Source of the DNA: Parus major
Taxonomy: Eukaryota > Chordata > Aves > Passeriformes > Paridae
Assembly (NCBI RefSeq): GCF_001522545.3
Contig: NC_031774.1
Coordinates: forward strand, 18,628,749-18,692,748
Length of the DNA stretch: 64,000 nucleotides
Direction: 5' to 3'
Shown here: positions 12,413-21,935 of the stretch, in pieces
Layout of the letters: each line of letters starts with the position of its first letter
How positions within the stretch are numbered: the first letter of the stretch is position 1
Translations under genes and position numbers: made by a program
Notes under the pieces: model-generated
What the model was told of the DNA's origin: nothing
What the model saw: the letters and a program-made list of their open reading frames with translations, nothing else
Databases searched by the model: none

Positions 12413-15400
12413 GTTGATGTGTACCCTGCCTGCTGTTGTACAGCCCTGACTGCCTGAGTGTCAGGCCAGGGATGTCCGTGAGGACAAGCTCCAGGCGCCT
12501 TTGAATGCCTGGTGTGGGTAAGAGGCAGACAGAGCTGAGAAACCCTGCACCATGCAGGTACAGGGTAAGAAGACTTCATCTGGCAGGACCTGTGGGCCAA
12601 AGGAGAGGGGCTAGGACACTGCTCCACGTTTCTTACTGCCTCACCTGACAGCTGCATGTAGGCACAGAGAACACCCTCAAGGAGGGGAGAGGCTGGGGGA
12701 AGAAAACAAATGTCCAGGGAATTAATACATTTCTTTCATCTGTGTCTTCCCCCTTCAGTACTCTTGGCAGCTAAAGAGGGTCCTCTGGCCTTGGAAAGAA
12801 TCCAGCTGCCTCTCCAGGCAACACATCAGAGAGAAGGTATTAGGGGTCTGGAAACTCAGTTTGCTATTTAAGCTGGTCCTTTTCTCTGCTTCACTTAGAG
12901 ACCACTGAACAGCTGGCTTTCCACTGGCACAGCTGGGGTTTTTGCCTTAAGACTAATTAGAACAGTTTCACTGGTAGTGGAAAAGCTTCAGTTTTTTTAA
13001 GACTTGCTGAAAATTTTAAGAACGTCCTGGGTGTATTTTTGCAGTAGAAGCTGAATGTTACAACCTTTTTTTTCTTCCTTTCTTTGACAATAGTAACTCT
13101 ACCTTTAGTCTGGCCCTATTTTTCTAGTCAAGTCTGGTCCACTTCAGTTTTTAACTGGGCCCATCACAGGGCTAAATGCCTGGAGAACACATTAAAGTGA
13201 TGATATTGCTAATAATGATGGTTTTTAACTCCTGGCACAGCTTACCAGAAGGTGATGGAGACTCTCTGTCTAAAGACAGCATCTTTCCAAACCATACACA
13301 CTTCTCCTCATAAAATCTCATGGGTTTGCAGGAGGGGGCAGGGGGAAAGAAGGTCTGTGGGCTATTATCAATCTGGTTTGACCTTCTCTCTTCTGGAAAG
13401 GCACCAAATTTGGAGTTCTCCTCTCCGTTCTGTTCTGCTACACTAGGTTCCTAGAATTACTGTATTGAATAATAGAGCTGTATTGAACAATATTCTTCAC
13501 TCACATGTTTTGGCAGACAGAAGGAGAGAAGAAAAGTTACTGATATAACTGACATGAATATTGTAGGCCATGGGGTCTTAGCTTTCAGGACACCCTACTT
13601 GAAAGCAGAGGCTAATACCTAATGTGTTATTTATCCTCTCCTGGGGTAATTACCTTTTCTCTCCCTAAATCACCTCAGCACCTTTACTTCAATGGGTCTT
13701 GAACCTCTTTACCTCCTGATCTTAAAAAAAAAGTATATTTTTTAACGGCCACAAATGTCTATTTTTGCCCTCCAGAATGGACGGTATTTGAGGGTGAGTG
13801 GTGACCTCCCAGAACTGTTCTAATGTACATGCTGCAAGTTTCAGTGAGCAGCTCACCATTGTGCAGCTTTGCCAGTTCAGATCAGCCAAGGATTTCCCCC
13901 CAAGCCATGAAATCAAGGCCATCATGCCTGATGTTGCTCCTATGAAAAATCCTCCCAGCTTAATCATCAGCTGCCTGGAGAGGTTGGGTTGTATTTGTAT
14001 AATGGATGCTGCTGAACTATCATTTCAATATATTTCTTTCATGACAGTTCTGCAGAGTCTGCTTGTCAGAGACCCTGAGAATGTCAGTCTGAGCATAACA
14101 CAAATGTCTTTCCATCTTTTCTGTTCACTTTTAATGGGGATGAGAACAAATCCACTAAAAGACTTTGCATCATCAAGCACCTGACATATTTTATGAACAT
14201 TTTCAAGAGCCAGGCAGAAGAGCTCAAGCACTTACTCATTTATTGCTTTGATATTAAAAACAGAGAGTCCCAGAGCACAGGGGAGATAGGTTCTGTTCTA
14301 TGTACAGAAATTGCCTAGCTTCATATTCTGCATGGTACATCAGATTGAAAAAAAAACCCAAAAGCAAACAAAACAAAATAAAACAAAGCAAAACAAAAGC
14401 AAAAATATCCTTATATAGTCTCACATGCCTGAGAGCTTTTCTGTGAAATTAACTACAGAGTCAAAGCAACAGAAAAGCTTCCAAATTTCTCTGTTCCAGG
14501 CTGAGACAAGTTTGTAAATACTTCCAGAAATTACCAGCATGCCTGCAGGGTTACATCTCTAACGCACACCTCCCTGATATGAAATGCAGAGCACCTTAAC
14601 TTCTTCAGCCCTCCCCCAGTCACAACCAGCTATAAATCCTGCCCTTCAGTTGTCGGAATATCTCATCATGAGGGATGCATTTTTTAGGCTGAGAAATACA
14701 AATCCACCTTGACACAGCCAGTCAGACATATACAAGGGCTGTGCTGCTGATCTGTTTGCACCAAGCACTCCTAGTGTGACAATAACCTACAGTGACACTA
14801 AGCAGGTAACATTTTTGCACACTAACTTGTTGCCTGTGTAGTTTATTCCAAACTCCCCACCCTTCCCCAGGAGAAACAAGCTGTACTGGCAGTAGCAGTG
14901 TTTTGAAGGTAACCCTGCACCTGTAGTAGGTAGCTTTGCAGGCACTACTCTTCACCCCTAGCCAGCTAGTCCTTGCAACAGGAAGAATTGAAACAGGCTA
15001 CAGACAGGCTACACTGGCAAGAGGATCTGAGCCTGAGCTGCCTTTCCTCCAGGAGGCCATGTGTTCTGACAGTACAGAAGGGCACCATAAGGTGCTCTCA
15101 CCACTAAGTAAGCTGGCACCAGGGAGGCTGCATGGGGAGGAACCTGTCATCAGCAGAAGAGGAGCCCTACAAATCAGTGTAGGTTACTGGGGTGGGGAGA
15201 ATTGATACTGCCCTGATGAAAGCTCCTGATACCCACATTTACCCTTACCCAGTGACTCAAAACGCAATGAGAGGAAATGTGGAGGGACAGGAAAGTGCAG
15301 CACTGAGAAAGCAGGGGCATCATTTTGCTGCAGCCTGTCTGCATCTGCAGCAGCTTTCACAGGAGATCCAAGTCCCACAGGTGGAGGCACACTGTACCGT

Positions 15401-17814
15401 GTACCCAGTGCCCCTCTCCTGACAGCAATCTCAAGTGGTCCCTTTAAAAATGGCTCTCACTAGTTTGGGAATTCACTGGCACCAGCTCACTGCCAGGAAC
15501 CAAAGGTGCTAAACAGGGGTGGGAACAAGCTATTCATGGACTGTTGAGGAAATGCTGGATAGAAATAGAGGTGTTTGGTAACCTGACTGATAAAGAAGAA
15601 AGAGTGCAGATAGAGCTGGAGAAGTACTCAAGGTGGTAACAAGCTGTATAAATTTCACCTTAGGAGGGTGAAATGTAGAAAATAATATGCCGTAGCAGAA
15701 TGAAAGGACTCTATTCCCATCCCACCTTGGGATCCTGATCCCCAGTTCAGAGTAAATGAAGGGCTTCATGTGCTAGTGAGAGAGATCCCCATGAAACATT
15801 AGCTTAGGCTCACCCCCTGCAGCCTCCAGGAAAGGAGCTCACAGCCCTTCTGTGGCTGATGTGGCAGTCACCACACTCGGTAACTTGGCATTGAGGTGTG
15901 TTAGGTGCGCTTTGGGTATGCACTAAAACCAGTGTTGAATGGAAAGTGTCTGTCGGTACTCAGTGAAGGGAGAGAAAAGTTCATGAGCCTGGGAATTACT
16001 GGAGGGGGCTGATTAATTTTGGTAGTCCAAAAAGGTCTGTGCTGGGAAATAACTTCCATGAAATGCCTCTGAAATGTGGGGGCGGAGGCGTTGTACTGAA
16101 GCCTTGAGCTGTGGGAGAGTATCACAAAAAGATATGCAACGTTAGCACAGGCCAGAACTTGCCTGAGCCAGAGGGTGCCTATTCATGGCTGGAACAGTCC
16201 TCCCTGCAGCAGACTACAGACACATCCCCTCTGCAGCTCCAGCCATGGAGGAGGCTCCCTCCTGGCCTGGAAAGCACTGGTACACCTCTGGGCGCTTTGG
16301 AGGTGCTCACAATTTTGGGCTCTTGTGCAATGGAGACTCTCTCTGTGCCTGGTTTGCCAGCCTTCCTTGCCCAGCAGAGATGGTTAGCTGGGGCAGGGCC
16401 ACTCAACACCAGCATAGGTACAGTGTCCAGAAAAGGAAAGCCCCTATCTGCTTCCCCACAGTGCTAATCCTCTCAAAGCCCATTAGAGTTTGGCATTTGT
16501 CTTGAATGCAAACTAACTTTCACCACAGGGCAGAAATCTCCAAGTTCCTGTTCCCTCTGCCTTTATTGGGAGGAATTGCTGCCTGCAATAACAGTACCCC
16601 TCACCATTTAGAAACTGGGTACTGGGCTGCCAGGAGGGGAATGAGGGGAATAAAACCTTCACTAGACCAAAAACCATGTGAAACACCAGCAGTCGGGTAT
16701 TCTGTGAGCCTAGCTTTGCCAGTCAGCTAAAATCAAGTTAATATAAGAAACAACATTGGGAAGCCAGAAATTATTTTGTTATCTTTCTTCTTGCTAGAAT
16801 TCTGGGCCTGGACAGTGGCCAGCACTCCCTTCCCCAGTACAGGACTGTGAAGCCTGGAGACTTTCTCCTTTATCTCTGAGTTGCTCATTGCAATGTCTGC
16901 AAAGCACTAACAAGACATCTGATTGACCCAAATATATCAGTGATCACAGTTTCAGGAATGCTTAACATGCTGTAAATTGAACAGCTTGGCTGATGTTTAA
17001 CCCTCAACCAATTGTCTGGTTTTAAAAATATTTCAGCTTGTAAGCAGGATTATTAGCCAGAGGGCTGGCTGAGCTAAACTCTGGTTTGTACTCCTTTCAA
17101 AGAGCGCAGTTAGGAGGCTGAGTATCTGGGGGAAGTGATGTTTTCTCAGCTATTGATTTAAGAGTATAGTCAAAGTATAGCCTGTTGATTAACCTCCTAG
17201 CTTACAAGAGGCAAGCCGTAATTGAAATTAATGTAGTGCATAACTTGGAGGTTATCTCCACCTTAATAACAGGAAATCTATTGTCCTTATCCATGGCAAT
17301 GGTTCTTCTCCAGGAGGAATTCCCAGTGCAGACACTGGCAGCTGGATGCACACTAGAAGCATAACTCACCTGAAAGAAACACAAATTCATATAAAGCAAA
17401 ATACATGTCCAACCTACCTATGGAATAAAATTAGTTTTTTGCTTTCAGGAATTTTCCAGCAAGCTAGGAGTTTTTGTAAAGAAAACTTATTTCAAGCTAG
17501 AAAGTGGCAGAGGCAATTCTGTGTCATTTCTTTGGTAAAAATACTGTTGGATAAAAGCCTCCTGCTCTGAGTAATGGTACTGTTCTCATCGACCACTGTG
17601 AAGTGTAGCAATCACCAGCTCCAAATCACATACCCGGTGTTCACCTCGCAGCTCGTGTGGCTTCAAAGGGTGAAAGTGTAAAGCGTCATCTGGCAATAAG
17701 GCTTCAGGGTCGGAACAGCACGAGACCCGAATCCTTGGGTGGCAAGAGGATTGTTTGACAGCTTGTATTGCCTTCGAGGGGAGCCAGGCTGGTGAGTGTC
17801 TCCCCTCAGCATTA
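12413..17814. other. No gene recognised
   Basis: Moderate-GC intergenic sequence. Overlapping 70-118 codon frames at 16.1-16.5 kb occur on both strands at once, which points to chance openness of a GC-richer patch. The A-rich tract at 14.35 kb is listed separately. No exon of PAMR1, the expected left neighbour, was recognised. Confidence 0.65.
14347..14406. repeat. A-rich (CAAAA)n-like low-complexity tract
   Basis: An A9 run is followed by imperfect AAAC/AAAAC/AAAAG units over 60 bases. It could be a decayed poly(A) tail of a retrotransposed sequence, but I see no retrocopy to its left. Confidence 0.75.
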
Positions 17815-17920
17815 TTACCCGTGCAGCGCGGAGCCGGGAGCGGCAGGAGGTGCTGGTGCGACACGGCTGCGGCCGCACGGAGCGGCGGGGAGGCGCCCGC
17901 CGCGCTCTGCCCGGGAATTT
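17815..17920. promoter_or_regulatory. Small isolated CpG-rich patch upstream of FJX1
   Basis: About 100 bases are very CpG-dense, including a NotI-type GCGGCCGC at 17869-17876. AT-rich DNA lies on both sides, and the patch is about 640 bases left of the main FJX1 island. A good splice-donor-like string CTG|GTGAGT lies just upstream at 17789-17797. It may be a separate promoter, for example for a non-coding transcript or an upstream exon, or an outlier of the main island. No protein family is recognisable in any frame. Confidence 0.45.
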
Positions 17921-18549
17921 GAGGCAGAAAACAGGGAATAAAGACAGCGATTTCAACTTCTGCTTTTTCTCCGTTCCTTTGCGTTGTTTGTTTATGGTGG
18001 TTTATTTTTGTTTGGGTTTTGTTGTTTTGGGGTTTTTTTGTGGTAGGCGAGCTGTGTGCTGGGCGCTGTCAAGGTGTATTAAGAGAGTTTGAACGTTTTT
18101 AACAAAATTCTGAAAAATAAAAAATTCTCTGATTCTTGTATTAAAAGAAAATAAGCTCTATTTCATCCAACCTGGAAGACTGGGGTGGGGCTAAATAACT
18201 CGGAGCTGTTGCGATACCTCAAGAGAGCAGAAAGAGTTCAAGGGACGAAAAAGGTTTTGTTTTTTTCTTTTGCAGTACTTAAGATTCTGTGTGCAGTGGT
18301 TTTGCTACGCTGATCCAACTCCAATAACTACTTTGGAGGATAGCCACGGCAATGATAGCAGAATGGAGAGGTGTTTAATCTCGCTCTCCTCACAAACGTG
18401 TTATTCCCAAGAGAGGTCCCCAGTAAAATACAGAAACAGCGGAGCTAAGCTTCTTTGCCTTGGGAAGGCAGAAAAAATTAAATGGGGAATAGAGAAATAG
18501 CTGCTCTTCTAAACACCTCACAGGGACACAACCTGAAAAGAAAGGCTGG
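17921..18549. other. AT-rich spacer between the two CpG-rich segments
   Basis: T/G-rich DNA (GTTTGGGTTTTGTTGTTTTGGGG at 18011-18033) and AT-rich sequence. No gene recognised. Confidence 0.65.
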
Positions 18550-19630
18550 CTGTCCTTCCCTCGGGTAGGATATCCCGCGAAGCGTGTTAACCCCTCTCGG
18601 GAGAGAGGATGATAACGCCAGGAAAAGCTGGTCCGCAAACTCCGTGACACACCTGGTGCTCGAGCACCGTGCACATCCCGGTGTGCAAGGACGCGAAGGG
18701 CGCTGCCCTCCGTGCAGGCGGGCCCCCACCGGAGCGGGGAGAACAGGTGATGCTCCGTGGGGTCTCACCCCGCCCACAGTCACCGGCGGCCCTGCCCGGC
18801 AGTGAGCCCCGGCATCTCGCAGCGGTGTGAGGGTGGGTCCGGTTCCGCTGCCGGGCGGACAGGTGTCTGTCCGGCCGTGCACCGCGCGGTGCTCGTGTTC
18901 GCAGCGGTCCCTTTGTGCAAGCACCAGCCGGTTCCCGGCCCCCGCGCGGCCCCGAGCGCTGGGCTGGGGCTGAGGGGTGATGGAGCGGAGGGGGTGGGTG
19001 CCGCTCCGCCGCTGACCGCGGCGCGACCCCGCCGTGCGGCCGTGGGCGGGAGGCGGCGCGGCCGCGCCCGGGGCTCCGCGGTCGCCCGTGAACCGGAGCG
19101 GGGGGCGGCCCCGCTGGCGTGCGCGCCGCCTTCCTCTTCCCCTTCCCCCTCCCCGCTTTCCTCCCTCGGTGTGCAGGCTCCTTTGTGCTGCCTGCAGCGG
19201 CGAGGAGGAACCGGCGGGCCAAGCGCCCGCGCCGCAGCGCTCTCCCTTCTCGCGGACTGAGGGACCGGTGCTGCTCTCACGCCATCCGTGACCCTTCTGC
19301 GTCCTCGACGGGGCTCCCCCGCCTCGTGTGGGACCACCACCCCCACCGCGCGGGCCATCGCCGTTTTAAGCGGAGGGCCACGCCGGGAGACGGGGCGGGC
19401 CGGGCGCGCCCCCCCGGCTCCCCCACGTGGTGCGGTGCCCGTGTCTCCCGGCCGCCGGCGGAGCCGGGCGCACACGGCGTGGGGCAGCCGCCGGGGCTCG
19501 CCTGCTCCCGCCGCCGCTCCCCGGGCGGCAGATCCGGCCCGCGGCCATGCGCCAGCGCTGCGCTGAGCGGCCGAGCGGCGGGGCTGCACCGCCGCCGCGT
19601 CCCGCGGTAGCGGAGTGAAGCGGCGTGAGG
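18550..19630 (+). promoter_or_regulatory. FJX1: FJX1 CpG-island promoter and 5' leader
   Basis: Sequence composition changes sharply near 18.55 kb to CpG-dense DNA that runs into the FJX1 coding region. Visible elements include a GC box GGGGCGGG at 19392-19399, a CACGTG E-box at 19424-19429, and a weak TATA-like TTTTAAG at 19364-19370, about 260 bases before the ATG. The exact transcription start cannot be read from sequence. A start shortly after 19390 would give a 5' UTR of about 200-240 bases. Long open frames on both strands here reflect the lack of AT-rich stop codons and are not treated as genes. Confidence 0.75.
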
Positions 19631-20911
19631 ATGAAGCGGGCGAGGCGGGCCGCGCCGGGCCCCCTGCCCGTGCTGGGGCTGCTGCTCCTGGGCGCCCTGC
19701 CGGGGCTCTGGACGGTGCTGCTGCGGCGGGAGGCGGCGGCGCTGCCGGAGCCGCGCCCGCCCGCCGGGCAGCCCCCGGGGCGATGGGGCTGGGGGCGCTC
19801 CCCGGCGGCGCGGGGCGAGTCCGGCGGCGGCGGGCAGAAAACTTTTCGGACGCTGCTGGCGGTGCCGGCGGCGGCGACGGACCGGGAGGAGCGGGACGGC
19901 GAGGAGCGGCTCGCCGTGACCGACTCGCAGCCGCCGGCCGACACCGCCTCTCCGGTGGAGCGGGGCATCTTCTGGAGCCGTGAGCTGGAGGAGCAGGTGC
20001 CGCCGGGCTTCGCGGCGGAGGAGGCGGCGGCGTGGCTGTCGGCCGCCCGCGCAGCCCGCGTGGCCTCGCTGGAGCGGGGCGGCTGCGGGCGCAGCTCCAA
20101 CCGGCTGGCGCTGCTGTCGGACGGGAGCCGCGCCTGCGTCCGCTACGGCATCAACCCGGAGCAGATCCAGGGCGAGGCGCTCTCGTATCACCTGGCCGGG
20201 GTGCTGGGCATGCAGGAGAGGCTGCCGCCCATGGCCCTCGCCCTGGTGGAAGCCCGCGGGCGGCAGTGGGAGCCGGTGCGCGAGGAGCTGCGCGGCTCGC
20301 ACTGGGCCGAGGGCGCCGTGGTCAGCCTGACCCGCTGGGTGGACAATCTCACCGCCGTGGTGGCTCCCGCGCCCTGGGGCGCCGAGGCGGGCGCCGGCCG
20401 GCGGCTGCAGCCGCTGTCGGCGGGGGAGCTGGTCGGGCTGCCGCCGTCGCAGCTGGTGGAGTTGGTGCAGTGGAGCGACCTGATCCTCTTCGACTACCTG
20501 ACGGCCAACTTCGACCGCCTGGTCAGCAACCTCTTCAGCCTGCAGTGGGACCCGCGGGTGATGCGCCGCGCCACCAGCAACCTGCTCCGCGCCCCCGACG
20601 GCGGGCTCGTCTTCATGGACAACGAGGCGGGGCTGGTGCACGGCTACCGCCTCCTCGCCATGTGGGACCCCTACAACGAGCCGCTGCTGCGCTCCGTGTG
20701 CGTGTTCCGCGAGGGCACGGCCCGCCGGGTGGCCGAGCTGCACCGCCGCCGCAGCGCTGCCGCCGAGCTGCGCCGCCGCTACCGGGCGCGGGAGCCGCTC
20801 TGGGCGCGCCTCGGCTTCCTCTCCGAGCGCCAGGCCGAGCTCCTGCAGGCCCGCGTCGACTTCGTGCACCGCCACATCGCCCACTGCCGCGCACAGGCCG
20901 CCGTGCTCTGA
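19631..20911 (+). CDS. FJX1: Four-jointed box kinase 1 (FJX1), single-exon, complete
   Basis: Encodes 426 aa, close to the roughly 437 aa of the mammalian protein as I recall it. Residues 1-10 are basic, 11-31 form a hydrophobic signal anchor (type II Golgi topology), and about 32-105 are a low-complexity Pro/Gly/Arg stem. The conserved four-jointed/FAM20-like kinase domain begins near W115 (FWSR, then EEQVPPGF). Landmarks are GGCGRSSNR around C152, YGINPEQIQGEA at 172-183 (E182 may be the helix-C glutamate), one N-glycosylation sequon at N239-L-T, LILFDYLTANFDRLVSN at 284-300, and Asp-Asn-Glu at 330-332. The DNE triplet is required for kinase activity in fly Four-jointed. Four cysteines (C152, C169, C357, C419) could form two disulfides. 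The ATG at 19631 is chosen because an in-frame TGA lies at 19616-19618, and A at -3 suits initiation; the codon at 19625 is GTG. There are no introns, frameshifts or missing motifs. Fly Fj phosphorylates Fat/Dachsous cadherin repeats in the Golgi; the same role here is inferred from family membership. Confidence 0.97.
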   Translation: MKRARRAAPGPLPVLGLLLLGALPGLWTVLLRREAAALPEPRPPAGQPPGRWGWGRSPAARGESGGGGQKTFRTLLAVPAAATDREERDGEERLAVTDSQPPADTASPVERGIFWSRELEEQVPPGFAAEEAAAWLSAARAARVASLERGGCGRSSNRLALLSDGSRACVRYGINPEQIQGEALSYHLAGVLGMQERLPPMALALVEARGRQWEPVREELRGSHWAEGAVVSLTRWVDNLTAVVAPAPWGAEAGAGRRLQPLSAGELVGLPPSQLVELVQWSDLILFDYLTANFDRLVSNLFSLQWDPRVMRRATSNLLRAPDGGLVFMDNEAGLVHGYRLLAMWDPYNEPLLRSVCVFREGTARRVAELHRRRSAAAELRRRYRAREPLWARLGFLSERQAELLQARVDFVHRHIAHCRAQAAVL

Positions 20912-20956
20912 GAGCCCCGCGCGGCCGCAGCGCTCCGGCTTCCCTCTGCTCCTGGG

Positions 20957-20998
20957 CAGCGGGGCTGACTCCCCCGGCAGCGGGGCTGACTCCCCCGG
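20957..20998 (+). repeat. Two perfect 21-bp tandem copies in FJX1 3' UTR
   Basis: The unit CAGCGGGGCTGACTCCCCCGG occurs twice back to back without mismatch, and the next bases (CAGCTG) begin to repeat it again. It lies 46 bases after the stop codon. Identity of both copies suggests a recent duplication or a variable-number locus. Confidence 0.9.
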
Positions 20999-21907
20999 CA
21001 GCTGCCGCGGGCCGGAGCTGACCCAGCCTGGCCACCTCGGTGCCCCGTAGTCGCTGCCACTGCCGGGGACGGGGGAAATAATGGGCTACCTGCCTGCCGG
21101 GGCTGTCGAGAGGAGCGATTAATTCGCTTTGTCAGGATCGCTGAAGATGCGGAGCGCAATCGGTATAATTACGGCCCAGTTGCACTCCAGGACTCTGCCC
21201 CCAGAGTTGGGAAAATGACAGGGTTCAGCATCTTCACTGCTTTCCGTAACTCTCGTCGTGCACTCGCCCTCATAAGAGACTCCATAGGAAAGCAGTCGTC
21301 TTTTGTCTGTATCGGGGTCGAGTAATTTTTTTCCTTCCAACGAAGGCAGGCGGAACATTTTTTTATATATTACTCCTTTCTCAATGGTATATTTAAGTAT
21401 GAATGTTGATGTTCATAGACCAAGAACTGATTGCACAATAGGGGAGCCCCTAACTAGCAAAACTGCCCTATTTATGAAACTTGTTTCCTACCAATTTTCT
21501 TTAACGAAAGTGAACCTTTCCACTGATTGTTAGATCTTGTTGATGAGAAATGTATAGGAAGCCCATATTCCCTTTGTTCTTAGTTTTTTTGTGGATTCAT
21601 TGGGTTAAACTGTTCTGATTCTTAAGGTTTTGTTTGTAATCATCACCATCATAATTTCATCTCACCAGTAAAGTAACTGACTAATGGGTGGCACAAGAAG
21701 ATCTCCCATTTTTTAAAAAAATATTTCTGTGTGCTAAGACTTTGACACAATACTTAAAGCGGAAGAAAAAACTGTATCATGCACTTTACTTTGACTTTTT
21801 AATATTTTTTTTTATAGAAGACCTTTTTATTTTACAAAGTCTGCCTTTTATGTACATTATATATGTCCATAAACTTTTCTGTAACATACTAAAGAAACTG
21901 ATATTTC

Positions 21908-21913
21908 AGTAAA
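21908..21913 (+). terminator. Candidate polyadenylation signal AGTAAA for FJX1
   Basis: AGTAAA is a known functional variant of the AATAAA hexamer. It is followed at once by a GT-rich stretch (GTGTGTTAATGTTTTG, then TTCTGTGG), as expected for a downstream cleavage-stimulation element. A position about 1 kb after the stop codon suits a compact single-exon gene. RNA evidence is absent. Confidence 0.45.
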
Positions 21914-21935
21914 GTGTGTTAATGTTTTGCCTTCT

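Larger units (their letters stand above)
20912..21935 (+). other. FJX1: Probable FJX1 3' UTR
   Basis: This begins right after the FJX1 stop codon. The first 150 bases are still GC-rich and belong to the CpG island; the remainder is strongly AT-rich, with T-runs around 21708-21830. No other gene starts here. The proposed end rests on a candidate AGTAAA signal at 21908-21913. Later AATAAA hexamers at 22557-22562, 22909-22914 and 23320-23325 could serve longer isoforms. Confidence 0.55.

Noticed and set aside
18587..19589. Several 160-270 codon frames on both strands upstream of FJX1
   Set aside because: All lie in the CpG island, overlap one another, and encode Arg/Pro/Ala-rich low-complexity sequence typical of non-coding GC-rich DNA.
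19625..19630. FJX1 start at GTG 19625
   Set aside because: An ATG lies two codons downstream at 19631 with A at -3; GTG initiation is not expected for this nuclear gene.
19277..20884. 535-codon minus-strand open frame antisense to FJX1
   Set aside because: It starts at GTG, mirrors a highly GC-rich gene in which stop codons are rare on both strands, and its Arg/Pro/Ala/Gly-rich product resembles no protein. It is a shadow of FJX1.
20032..21021. 329-codon plus-strand frame overlapping FJX1
   Set aside because: Out of frame with the conserved kinase sequence and compositionally biased; shadow frame.
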